Below, piece after piece: positions 1 to 6,571 of a stretch of DNA of 9,711 nucleotides. This DNA is from Acidobacteriota bacterium (GTDB lineage Bacteria > Acidobacteriota > Terriglobia > Bryobacterales > Bryobacteraceae), in the NCBI GenBank assembly GCA_018268875.1, contig JAFDVT010000391.1:1-9711 (forward strand), given 5' to 3'. The translations under genes and the position numbers were made by a program. Positions within the stretch are counted from its first letter, which is position 1, and every line of letters starts with the position of its first letter. The notes beneath the pieces were generated by a model, which worked only from the letters and a program-made list of their open reading frames with translations, did not search any database and had not been told where the DNA came from.

Positions 1-16
1 CGCAAGGCTCCTCGGA

Positions 17-1183
17 TCAGGGAAAGGGGAACGGAATCGGCAACGGAGCACCCTTGCGTCCCAACGGCCAGACGCCTTCGTAGCCGCCGCCTCCGCCCCA
101 GAACCAGATCGACCCATCGTTACGAACCGCGTAGGAATTGTTGCCCACGGCAAAGACTGCTTTGACGCCGCTGATCTTCGACGTGGCCGGAGCCATCTGA
201 AACGTGCCGAAGGCACCGTTTCCGGCCTGTCCAAAGTCGTTGTTGCCCCAGGTTCGAATGGTGCCGTCGCGCAGGAGCGCCAGAAAGTGGCGTCCGCCGT
301 TGGCGCCGGCGAGTTCGGCGACATTGGCCACTCCCGCGACGCGCACAGGCACCGGCGACTTCTCGATCTGTTCGCGGCGGCCGTTGCCGAACAGGGCTTG
401 CCCGTTGTTGCCCCAAACCCATACCGTACCGTCGTTCTTAAGCGCCGCGGCAACCCAGGTCGACACAACCGTCTTGACGCCGGATAGGCCGGGAACCTCA
501 TGCGGCGCAAGGACAGGGTCGTCGGCGAACACAATGCCCATGGGGAACTTTCCCCAATGCCAGACCTTGCCGGCCTTGGTGAGCGCCAGGACGTGCGTCT
601 GGCCGGTGGCGCTGATGTCGGCGATGTCGCGCAGACCGGGAATCGGCAGTGGCGTGGGGACAGCGTCGTTGCTGCCGCGTTCGCCCAGGAGACCATAGGC
701 CGGGCTTCCCCAGCCGCTGACCGTGCCATCCCGGTGTACGGCAAACGCGGTGTAGCTACCGGCGGCGATGCGGACCGCGTCCTGAATGCCAGCGACGGCT
801 ACAGGCTCCTCGGACCTCGCCAGGCAACGCTCGCCGCAGCCGAGTTCGCCGCTGCGTCCATCGCCCATGGCGAGGATCGCGCCGGAGTCAAGAAGGAAGT
901 ACGAGGTTCCCGAACTGGCTGCGATGTCGACCACTTTGGAAGGCAGAGGAATTCGTACGCACGCCGTAGCCTGGCCGTTGTTGTTGGGAATGGCGGATTT
1001 CGGTCCCAGCGCGCCGGAACGCATGTCGCGCCAACCGATGACGGTGCCGTCGGCAAATAGCGCCAGGTTGTGCCCGCTACCTCCTGCGATCTTGACGAGG
1101 CCGGAGGACGCCGGTTTTGGCGTTTGCGCCGCCGCGAAGAACAGTATCGTAGTTAGTGTGACGACGACGATACGCAGTCGCAT
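17..1183 (-). CDS. Exported RCC1-type seven-bladed beta-propeller protein
   Basis: This 388-residue protein begins with a classical signal peptide (MRLRIVVVTLTTILFFAAAQ, cleavage near residue 20) and is otherwise almost entirely RCC1-like repeats. Seven repeats are visible, each with a core of the form DGxVxxWG followed by a Gly-rich turn such as SGELG, YGLLG or FGQAG. Seven is the number needed to close a propeller. Bacterial RCC1 propellers are usually exported and serve as protein-protein or ligand-binding scaffolds; no enzymatic motif is seen. The ATG at 1183 is preferred because GAGG (1193-1190) lies six bases upstream. An in-frame ATG at 1195 and one at 1288 would extend the N-terminus, but the longest form buries the signal peptide behind a Cys/Arg-rich stretch. 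The start overlaps that of the divergent esterase gene. The binding partner is unknown. Confidence 0.85.
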   Translation of the reverse strand: MRLRIVVVTLTTILFFAAAQTPKPASSGLVKIAGGSGHNLALFADGTVIGWRDMRSGALGPKSAIPNNNGQATACVRIPLPSKVVDIAASSGTSYFLLDSGAILAMGDGRSGELGCGERCLARSEEPVAVAGIQDAVRIAAGSYTAFAVHRDGTVSGWGSPAYGLLGERGSNDAVPTPLPIPGLRDIADISATGQTHVLALTKAGKVWHWGKFPMGIVFADDPVLAPHEVPGLSGVKTVVSTWVAAALKNDGTVWVWGNNGQALFGNGRREQIEKSPVPVRVAGVANVAELAGANGGRHFLALLRDGTIRTWGNNDFGQAGNGAFGTFQMAPATSKISGVKAVFAVGNNSYAVRNDGSIWFWGGGGGYEGVWPLGRKGAPLPIPFPFP

Positions 1184-1997
1184 GGTGGCCCTCATTCTAC
1201 TGCTTTCCGCGGCGACCGGGGTCCTGGCGCAACAGGCGCCGAAGAGCCTGACGCTCGCCTCGCCGATCCTGCAGGAGGACCGGCGCATTCTGATTCGCCT
1301 GCCCCGGAACTATGACAAGGACACTTCGGTTCGCTACCCGGTGCTGTACAAGTTGGACGGCGACAACGACCTGGAACGCTATCACAACACCATCGATGTA
1401 CTGAGCGCGACGGGCGCGATGCCCGATCTGATTGTCGTCGCGATCCCCAATGGCCGGAACAAGCGCGAACGCGACCTGACGCCTCCGATGCTGCATCAGG
1501 ATGAAGAGACCGGCCAAGGTGACCTGGGCCGCGGCGACCGGTTTCTGGACTTCGTCGAAAAAGAACTGATTCCCAACATCGACGCGACGTACCGCACCGA
1601 TCCGAAGCAACGTCTGCTGGCGGGGCATTCGCGAGGCGCATTGCTGACGCTGTATAGCCTGATCGCAAAGCCACAGTTATTCCAGGCGAGGTTCGCCTTC
1701 AGCGCGCCGCTCATGCTCGAGGATCAACGGCTGATCGCGGACATGCGGACGTTCCTGCGCAAGAACCGCGGCCTGAAGACGTTCCTATATTGCAGCTGGG
1801 GAACCGATGAGGACCAAAACGTGAAGAAGTCGCACGACGCGATGCAGGCGATGTTCGCCAAGGACGCGCCGAAGGGCGTGCGCTGGTTCATGGACACGGC
1901 GCGCGACGCGGATCATCTCCAAACGCAATCCCGCGCGCTGCCGGTGGCGTTGTTCGAGTATTTCGGCGCGATCACGAAACGCGCGCCGCGCAAATAG
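1182..1997 (+). CDS. Exported alpha/beta-hydrolase esterase (esterase D/IroE-BesA-like family)
   Basis: From the ATG at 1182 this is a 271-residue protein with a hydrophobic leader (MVALILLLSAATGVLA, then QQ), so it probably acts outside the cytoplasm. The nucleophile elbow GHSRG places the catalytic serine at residue 150. His245 in DADHLQ is the likely catalytic histidine, and the acid probably lies in the GTDEDQN segment (about 208-213). YPVLYKLDGDN and the RERDLTPP segment are typical of the PF00756 esterase family, which includes siderophore esterases, feruloyl esterases and esterase D-like enzymes. The true substrate cannot be read from the sequence, and no siderophore genes are nearby. 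The leader lacks a basic N-region from 1182; a GTG at 1158 would add Arg residues (TTTIRSR) and give a more normal signal peptide. Neither start has a clear Shine-Dalgarno. A hairpin follows the stop within three bases. Confidence 0.85.
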   Translation: MVALILLLSAATGVLAQQAPKSLTLASPILQEDRRILIRLPRNYDKDTSVRYPVLYKLDGDNDLERYHNTIDVLSATGAMPDLIVVAIPNGRNKRERDLTPPMLHQDEETGQGDLGRGDRFLDFVEKELIPNIDATYRTDPKQRLLAGHSRGALLTLYSLIAKPQLFQARFAFSAPLMLEDQRLIADMRTFLRKNRGLKTFLYCSWGTDEDQNVKKSHDAMQAMFAKDAPKGVRWFMDTARDADHLQTQSRALPVALFEYFGAITKRAPRK

Positions 1998-1999
1998 AG

Positions 2000-2027
2000 A
2001 AAGGGTCCCGACGGCGCGGGACCCTTT
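2000..2027. terminator. Perfect hairpin between convergent genes, probable bidirectional terminator
   Basis: AAAGGGTCCC (2000-2009) pairs perfectly with GGGACCCTTT (2018-2027) around an 8-base loop. It sits three bases after the esterase stop and 29 bases after the stop of the convergent CarD gene, so it can serve both transcripts. The stem ends in A/T pairs, but no long T tract follows on either strand, so termination strength is uncertain. Confidence 0.7.
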
Positions 2028-2056
2028 GGTGTTCCTATTCGGTATGATGGCGCCCG

Positions 2057-2566
2057 TTACATCGGCAGCGGGAAGCGCAGGTTGGATTTCGTCAACGCCT
2101 GGTCGAGCAGTTGGATGGAATCCGATTCACGCAAGGTCTTGACGGTGCAGACTTCGGTGATCAGCATTTGCCGGGCCCGGTCGAGCATTTTCTTTTCCCG
2201 GAACGAGAGCGGCTTCAATTGTTGCTGGATGAGCAGGCCCTTCAGGACCTCGGCGATTTCGAGGATGCTGCCATGCTGCATCTTTTCGGAGTTTTCCTTG
2301 AACCGGTCCTTCCAGTCCCGGTTGGAACGGCAGGCGCCTCCGGCGAGGAAGCACAACATCTTGGCGAGTTCGCTGGTTTTGGTGACTTTGCGGAGACCGA
2401 CATCGCCGGCATGGCTGCACGGAACCATGACGGTCATGTTATTCACGGTCAATCTCAGCAGGTAGAAGCGCTCCGGCCGGGTTCCCGAAACCCGAGTGCT
2501 AATGTTTTCGATGGTTCCAACTCCATAGTTCGGATAAACCACCTTTTCCCCAATTTGGAAGGTCAT
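2057..2566 (-). CDS. CarD/CdnL-family RNA polymerase-binding transcription regulator
   Basis: This 169-residue protein opens with FQIGEKVVYPNYGVGTIENI, the hallmark of the CarD_CdnL_TRCF domain (residues 1 to about 65). That domain binds the beta subunit of RNA polymerase. The C-terminal half (about 70-165) is helical and contains DWKDRFKENSEKM and PLSFREKKMLDRARQML, the DNA-contacting region that stabilises open promoter complexes in characterised CdnL/CarD proteins. Length matches the CdnL class rather than the longer myxobacterial CarD with its HMGA-like tail. The start is supported by GAGG about eight bases upstream. A sigma-70-like promoter lies at 2626-2654. By family it should act globally, favouring rRNA and housekeeping promoters. 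Its neighbours look functionally unrelated. Confidence 0.93.
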   Translation of the reverse strand: MTFQIGEKVVYPNYGVGTIENISTRVSGTRPERFYLLRLTVNNMTVMVPCSHAGDVGLRKVTKTSELAKMLCFLAGGACRSNRDWKDRFKENSEKMQHGSILEIAEVLKGLLIQQQLKPLSFREKKMLDRARQMLITEVCTVKTLRESDSIQLLDQALTKSNLRFPLPM

Positions 2567-2577
2567 GCGCGGACCTC

Positions 2578-2613
2578 GTACACCTTCATTAAGTTTACGC
2601 CACAGGCGTGTAC
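2578..2613 (-). promoter_or_regulatory. Leader of the CarD-family gene with two competing helices
   Basis: In the predicted 5' untranslated region, ACGCC (2597-2601) and GGCGT (2605-2609) form a tight hairpin with a 3-base loop. Alternatively GTACAC (2578-2583) can pair with GTGTAC (2608-2613). The two helices share 2608-2609 and so cannot fully coexist. The second lies directly against the GAGG ribosome-binding site. Whether this affects translation is inference only. Confidence 0.3.
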
Positions 2614-2625
2614 TGCTGAAATGTC

Positions 2626-2654
2626 AGCTTACGCTTCGTTAACAATGGTGTCAA
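2626..2654 (-). promoter_or_regulatory. Probable sigma-70-type promoter of the CarD-family gene
   Basis: On the minus strand TTGACA (2654-2649) is a perfect -35 hexamer. After exactly 17 bases comes TAAGCT (2631-2626), which keeps the T, A and final T of the -10 consensus. Transcription would begin near 2619, leaving a leader of roughly 50 bases before the ATG at 2566. It lies in an AT-rich intergenic stretch, where chance matches are easier to find. Confidence 0.55.
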
Positions 2655-2664
2655 GGCTCGGAAC

Positions 2665-2678
2665 CGCACTAAAGTGCG
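2665..2678. repeat. Dyad CGCACT-AA-AGTGCG upstream of the CarD-gene promoter
   Basis: This is a perfect inverted repeat with 6-base arms and a 2-base spacer. It is centred about 50 bases upstream of the predicted transcription start, just outside the -35 box. It shares the core CACTAAA...GTG with a second dyad at 2730-2745. A regulator-binding role is possible but unproven. Confidence 0.35.
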
Positions 2679-2729
2679 TATTTACAGGCTTTTCTGAAGG
2701 GGAAATAGTTCACTTACTGACTTTTTAGC

Positions 2730-2745
2730 GTCACTAAAATGTGAC
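2730..2745. repeat. Second dyad GTCAC-TAAAAT-GTGAC upstream of the CarD gene
   Basis: The 5-base arms GTCAC and GTGAC are perfect and separated by six bases. The arms run TCAC...GTGA, the reverse of the CRP arrangement (GTGA...TCAC), so this is not a CRP box. It lies about 65 bases upstream of the similar dyad at 2665-2678. Confidence 0.3.
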
Positions 2746-2843
2746 TCCCATAGGTGTTTCGATTTTCCTATCCACCCGGCATTGGTGGCAACGCACGCGC
2801 TATTCCCTTTCGAAAAGGTTACACCAGCCCAAAAAAGTTGCCG

Positions 2844-4463
2844 TTATATTCCAATCCCTACTAATTCTTGGGTCTTTGGATATTCGACGCTGAACTCGAA
2901 AAATAGCTCTTGGCGGCGTCCTGATTCGAGCGTTATGTTCCATTTCAATTCCCCAAGTTCTGTCACCTCGTTAGGTTTTGGTGTTGCGTCAACTAACTTA
3001 ACCTTGATCTCTTCGTGACGAGAATGAGGAATCTGGTCAAAAACTGTCAGCGGCGCGGAGGCCGGAAGCCGGTTCTCCAACTCGATCCGGAAGCGGTAAC
3101 CGATCTTCCGGGTTCCGCCGAGGAACGCCTTCGACACGTCGCGGGACACGAGTTCGCGCTGGATGCCGATGCGTTCGTCGACGCCCATCTGGAGTTCGAA
3201 ATCGCGCCCGGCGGAAGGGGCCAGGTACGAGGTCCCGACGAAGTCATCGCCGTGGAAGAGGTTCGCTTTGCCGGGCAGCAGGACTAGCGGCGAGTCGTTG
3301 GTGACGGTCGCGCGGATATAGGCCTGCAGTGCCAGTTTGGGGGCGGCGACATAGTCGACGTGGGCAGGCAGTTCGAACTCGGCGATCTGGGTACGGTGCG
3401 GGGTGTTGCCGGACGGGATCGACATCGCCCGGGGCACCTTGAAGACGGCGGAGGCGCGTTGTTCGGAAACCTCGGCTTGGGCGACCTCGGCGGGAGGAGG
3501 CGGAGGCGCTGCGGCCGAAGCGGGAGCGGCGGCGGCCAACATGGGCATGGCGGCCTCGTCATCTTCGGCTCCGCCAAGAGCCCGCCCGCGCGCCATGCTC
3601 ATTTTTGCCATCATCGGCGGCGCCGGAGGCTCGACATACAGGCGCAGGTACCACGGTTCGAGCTTGGGAATCGACTGGGTGGCGGCGGTACGCGCGGTGG
3701 ACAGGGATAGCTCGACGCCGTTCCAGTCTTCGCCGGTATTCTGGCTCACCATGGCGAGGTACGACGCTTGAACCTTGCCCTTTCCATCATCGAGACGCAT
3801 ATCGTACAAGGGCTGCCAGTGGGCGCCGTTGCAGACGTAGGTGAGCTCGAAGGAGAATGCGGTCTCGCCGGGATGCGAGGCCTCGACGGCGATGCGGATC
3901 ACTTTGCGATTGGAGGCTGCGGCCTGGTGCATCTGGTGGCGGCGGGCTTTGGCGGCCTCCAATTGGCGGTTGAGGTCGCGAATGGTTTCGCCCAGGGACT
4001 GAATAGCCTTGCGGCATTCGTCCTCCTGGCGGTCCGCGTAGGCGAGAATGCCGTCGAGAGCTTCGACCGAGCTCTTGCCCTTGGCGATGCCTTTCACGAT
4101 TTCAGCGGCGGAGTTCGCGCGGACAGCGGAGAGAGTTTTGAGGCGGTCCTGCTGGATGGCGGACGCTTCCGTGTTCTTGCGGATTGCCGCCTCGAGCGTT
4201 TCGATCTCGCGTTGGAGTTCGGCGGCGCCGGCGTCGGGGCTGGACGGCAAGTACGCGGTCGCAACGTCGATACCAAGGATTTTGACGCCCGCCCCGCGGC
4301 CTTTGACGCGCACCGAATCCGGCTGCAAAGACAGCGGGATATCTTTCACTTCCACCACGGACTGGCCCTGCGCCAGAACGGCCTCCCCGGCACGGGTGAT
4401 GCGGGCACGGTCTGAAAACACGGTGACCGCGGAAATCGAAGTGGGAGGCGTGAGGTCCGGCAT
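2844..4463 (-). CDS. MuiA/DUF4139-family protein (mucoidy inhibitor-like)
   Basis: This 539-residue protein has the two-part build of the MuiA family. An N-terminal DUF4140-like segment (about 10-75, ISAVTVFSDRARITRAG) is followed by a coiled coil (about 80-185, QREIETLEAAI and QDRLKTL). The DUF4139 part (about 200-539) contains LTYVCNGAHWQPLYDMRL and QNTGEDWNGVELSLSTA. An Ala/Pro-rich linker (about 305-330) interrupts DUF4139, as is common in the family. The family is named for a regulator-like effect on mucoidy; its biochemistry is unknown to me. The ATG at 4463 is preferred over 4583, because homology begins just after it and the longer form would run through the divergent gene's start. 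GAGG lies only two to three bases upstream, so the ribosome-binding site is poor. No signal peptide is seen. The last ~60 codons use rare AT-rich codons (TTA, ATA, GTA), unlike the rest. Confidence 0.85.
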   Translation of the reverse strand: MPDLTPPTSISAVTVFSDRARITRAGEAVLAQGQSVVEVKDIPLSLQPDSVRVKGRGAGVKILGIDVATAYLPSSPDAGAAELQREIETLEAAIRKNTEASAIQQDRLKTLSAVRANSAAEIVKGIAKGKSSVEALDGILAYADRQEDECRKAIQSLGETIRDLNRQLEAAKARRHQMHQAAASNRKVIRIAVEASHPGETAFSFELTYVCNGAHWQPLYDMRLDDGKGKVQASYLAMVSQNTGEDWNGVELSLSTARTAATQSIPKLEPWYLRLYVEPPAPPMMAKMSMARGRALGGAEDDEAAMPMLAAAAPASAAAPPPPPAEVAQAEVSEQRASAVFKVPRAMSIPSGNTPHRTQIAEFELPAHVDYVAAPKLALQAYIRATVTNDSPLVLLPGKANLFHGDDFVGTSYLAPSAGRDFELQMGVDERIGIQRELVSRDVSKAFLGGTRKIGYRFRIELENRLPASAPLTVFDQIPHSRHEEIKVKLVDATPKPNEVTELGELKWNITLESGRRQELFFEFSVEYPKTQELVGIGI

Positions 4464-4566
4464 TCCCTCACTGTATCCGACCTTGCAAGCGCGTTTCGCC
4501 GACAGATCCGCGCCGTTCGCCGATCCAATGTCGCGGAAGGGGACCCTCGCCTTGTAATGTAAAACC

Positions 4567-5352
4567 ATGGAAATCCGAGGCAACGTCAGAGAACGGAGGC
4601 GCTGCGGTCAGCGCGGCGGCCGCCAGGGCGGCATGTACGCCGGCGTCATTCTGGTTGTTCTTGGCATCGGACTTCTGCTGCAGAACTTTGGATTTCTGCG
4701 GATTCGCGACATCTTCGAGTACTGGCCGGTTCTGCCGATTCTATGGGGCGTGAATGTGCTGTACCGCAGCCGGTCTCTGTTTTCGTACATGGCGGGCGGC
4801 CTGGCCATCTGCATCGGCGTCTTGAAGCTGCTGGACAATCTGGACATCATCGACGTCGGCGCGCGCTTTTACGGACCGATCATTCTGATCAGCATCGGCG
4901 TGGTGTTCCTGGCCCGCAACCTGACGGGCGGAGAGATCGGCGACGGCGGCAGCGGCCGTGGCGGCATGCTGCCGGTCGGGAACAGCGGCGACCAGATGTC
5001 CATGGATCAGCCGCATATCAGTCCGATGGCGATGTTCGCGGGACTGAAGCGGCGCGTGATCAGCCAGCAGTTGGAAAGCGGCGAAGTGATGGCGATGTTC
5101 GGCGGCGTGGAACTGGACTTTCGCCCCGCGCGGCTGAAAAACAATGCCGCCACCATCGAAGTGAACGCGATGTTCGGCGGAATCAAGATGCGCATTCCGG
5201 AGAATTGGGCGGTCGAGGTTCGTGGATCGGCGGTGTTCGGCGGGTTTGAGGACAAGACCCTGCCGCCTCCCGCAAGTGTGAACGGTGAACCGGCGCCCAA
5301 GCTGATTCTGACCGGCAACGCCGTGTTTGGCGGCGTCGAAATCGAAAACTAA
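4567..5352 (+). CDS. LiaF-like membrane protein with toast-rack repeats
   Basis: This 261-residue protein has an Arg-rich cytoplasmic N-tail and four membrane segments (about 24-43, 53-67, 73-90 and 102-118) of the LiaF/LiaI transmembrane type. After a Gly-rich linker comes a beta-rich C-terminal domain with five spaced AMFGG-like strands (AMFAG 155, AMFGG 176 and 201, AVFGG 222 and 252), typical of LiaF-like cell-wall-active-antibiotic-response proteins. In Firmicutes LiaF restrains the LiaS kinase until the envelope is damaged; a similar role is inferred here. The sensor kinase gene starts five bases after this stop, which supports a shared transcript. No clear ribosome-binding site precedes 4567. 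A later ATG at 4633 would remove the basic tail but keep all membrane segments. The gene diverges from the MuiA-like gene across about 100 bases. Confidence 0.83.
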   Translation: MEIRGNVRERRRCGQRGGRQGGMYAGVILVVLGIGLLLQNFGFLRIRDIFEYWPVLPILWGVNVLYRSRSLFSYMAGGLAICIGVLKLLDNLDIIDVGARFYGPIILISIGVVFLARNLTGGEIGDGGSGRGGMLPVGNSGDQMSMDQPHISPMAMFAGLKRRVISQQLESGEVMAMFGGVELDFRPARLKNNAATIEVNAMFGGIKMRIPENWAVEVRGSAVFGGFEDKTLPPPASVNGEPAPKLILTGNAVFGGVEIEN

Positions 5353-5357
5353 GCTCT

Positions 5358-6428
5358 GTGCACCCGATTCTGGCCAATCCGGCGCGGTTGCGGCTGTACC
5401 TCATTTCCTGGGTTCCCATGGAGGTGCTGCTGACGTGGGGCGCGTACGGCTCGGGCGTGATGACCCTGCCCGAAACGCTGTCGTTCATCCTGCCGCTGCT
5501 GACGCTGTATTCGCTGTTCTGCCTGTCTTCCTGGTATTTGTGCAACATCATGCCGCTGTCGCGTACGGCGCCCGGCAAGCTGGTGGTGAACCACTTTGCG
5601 GCGGCATCGGCGATGGGCGCCTTCTGGGTCCTGCTCGCGGTGGCGTGGGCTTGGGCGCTGAGCCGGTTCTTTCCGGCGTTCGACACGCGGATCGAACGGT
5701 TTTATCCGCTGTTTTATGTCGCCGGCGTGCTGCTGTATCTGCTGACCGTCGCGCTGCATTACCTGTTGTCGTCCGTCGAATCGTCGCAACAGGCGCAGAC
5801 GCTGGCTCGCGAATCGCAGCTAAAGGCGCTGAAGATGCAGGTGAACCCGCACTTCCTGTTCAATAGCCTGAACTCGATTTCGGCCCTTGCGGTGGCCGAC
5901 GGCAAGCGGGCGCGCGAGATGTGCATCAAGCTGTCGGACTTTCTGCGTACGACGCTGCAGTTGGGCGACCGCGAGTCGATTCCACTGCAGGAAGAGCGTG
6001 CCTTATGTCTGAATTACCTCGAAGTGGAGCGGGTTCGCTTCGGGTCGCGTTTGACGATCGAACAGTCGATTGACGAAGCCTGCGGCCAGTGTCACGTGCC
6101 TTCCTTGATCGTGCAGCCGTTGGTTGAGAACGCCATGAAACACGGCATTTCCGGCATCAGCGACAGCGGCATCGTGCGGATAGAAGCACGCTGCGGCAAA
6201 GGCATCCTGGTGATCCGCGTATCGAACGCTTACGATCCCGAATATCAGCCTCGCAAGGGCAGCGGCATCGGGCTGGTGAACGTACGGCAGCGCCTGCATG
6301 CGCGGTACGGAGATCAGGGGAAACTGGAAGTGGCCCGAGAGACGTCTAACACTGGTTTTCCTCTGTTTCGGGCCGAAATTCGCATGCCTTGCGGGGATAC
6401 CCCGGCAAATCTTGCGGATTCTCACTGA
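5358..6428 (+). CDS. LytS-family (HPK8) sensor histidine kinase
   Basis: This 356-residue kinase starts at GTG 5358, five bases after the preceding stop. Four membrane segments (about 10-32, 40-62, 76-101 and 117-139) are followed by a short linker helix. The LytS-type phosphoacceptor motif NPHFLFNSLNSIS has its histidine at residue 165. The ATP-binding domain shows the N-box (VENAMKHG, Asn258) and the glycine box (GSGIGL, 301-306). Kinases of this family autophosphorylate on His and usually pass phosphate to LytTR-domain response regulators. No such regulator follows here. The only input domain is the membrane bundle, so the LiaF-like neighbour is the obvious candidate sensor partner (inference). 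An ATG at 5418 is a possible later start but would cut into the first membrane segment. Confidence 0.9.
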   Translation: MHPILANPARLRLYLISWVPMEVLLTWGAYGSGVMTLPETLSFILPLLTLYSLFCLSSWYLCNIMPLSRTAPGKLVVNHFAAASAMGAFWVLLAVAWAWALSRFFPAFDTRIERFYPLFYVAGVLLYLLTVALHYLLSSVESSQQAQTLARESQLKALKMQVNPHFLFNSLNSISALAVADGKRAREMCIKLSDFLRTTLQLGDRESIPLQEERALCLNYLEVERVRFGSRLTIEQSIDEACGQCHVPSLIVQPLVENAMKHGISGISDSGIVRIEARCGKGILVIRVSNAYDPEYQPRKGSGIGLVNVRQRLHARYGDQGKLEVARETSNTGFPLFRAEIRMPCGDTPANLADSH

Positions 6429-6499
6429 TTTTCTTGTCAGAATTTCCGAGGCCAAAATTACCGGCCCGCTTTCTTATTGATCCCAAAGCACTTACAGTT

Positions 6500-6515
6500 T
6501 GGCGCGACGATTGCA
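6500..6515 (+). promoter_or_regulatory. Probable sigma-54 (RpoN) -24/-12 promoter
   Basis: TGGCGCGACGATTGCA matches the sigma-54 consensus TGGCACGRNNNTTGCW with one difference (A to G after TGGC). The GG and GC dinucleotides have exactly the required spacing. The predicted start is near 6526, giving a leader of about 46 bases before the ATG at 6572. A sigma-54 promoter would need an ATP-dependent enhancer-binding activator; none is encoded in this window. Confidence 0.65.
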
Positions 6516-6556
6516 GTCTAATGCAGCGTCGCCGCAAGAGCGGTTTGCGAAATCAA

Positions 6557-6562
6557 AAGGAG
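6557..6562 (+). promoter_or_regulatory. Strong Shine-Dalgarno that fixes the start at 6572
   Basis: AAGGAG lies nine bases before the ATG at 6572. This excludes the in-frame upstream ATG at 6389, which lies inside the kinase gene and before the promoter. Confidence 0.85.
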
Positions 6563-6571
6563 CCAAGAACA

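Larger units (their letters stand above)
2581..3040. other. AT-rich tract: intergenic region plus 3' end of the DUF4139 gene
   Basis: By hand count 2581-2820 is about 47% GC and 2841-3000 about 44% GC, against about 65% for a sampled stretch just inside the same gene (3061-3120). The non-coding part (2567-2843) contains the CarD-gene promoter, its leader and two dyads. I see no gene and no convincing terminator for the DUF4139 gene in it; the short hairpins at 2772-2788 and 2806-2818 lack T tracts. Confidence 0.7.

Noticed and set aside
1115..1160. Weak promoter for the esterase (TTTGCG, 16 bases, TATCGT)
   Set aside because: The -35 box matches poorly and it lies in coding sequence, so it is not distinguishable from chance.
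786..1181. In-frame upstream extension of the esterase reading frame
   Set aside because: It lies antisense to the RCC1-type gene, reads as low-complexity sequence and would bury the signal peptide.
2730..2745. CRP/FNR-type site
   Set aside because: The half-sites are in the opposite order (TCAC...GTGA) to the CRP consensus.
2772..2818. Two short hairpins as terminator of the MuiA-like gene
   Set aside because: Five-base stems without a following T tract on the minus strand.
3470..3550. Simple-sequence repeat in the MuiA-like gene
   Set aside because: It encodes the Ala/Pro linker common in this family and is not a perfect tandem repeat.
3768..4415. A 215-codon plus-strand frame inside the MuiA-like gene
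   Set aside because: GC-rich antisense shadow of a gene with clear family motifs on the other strand.
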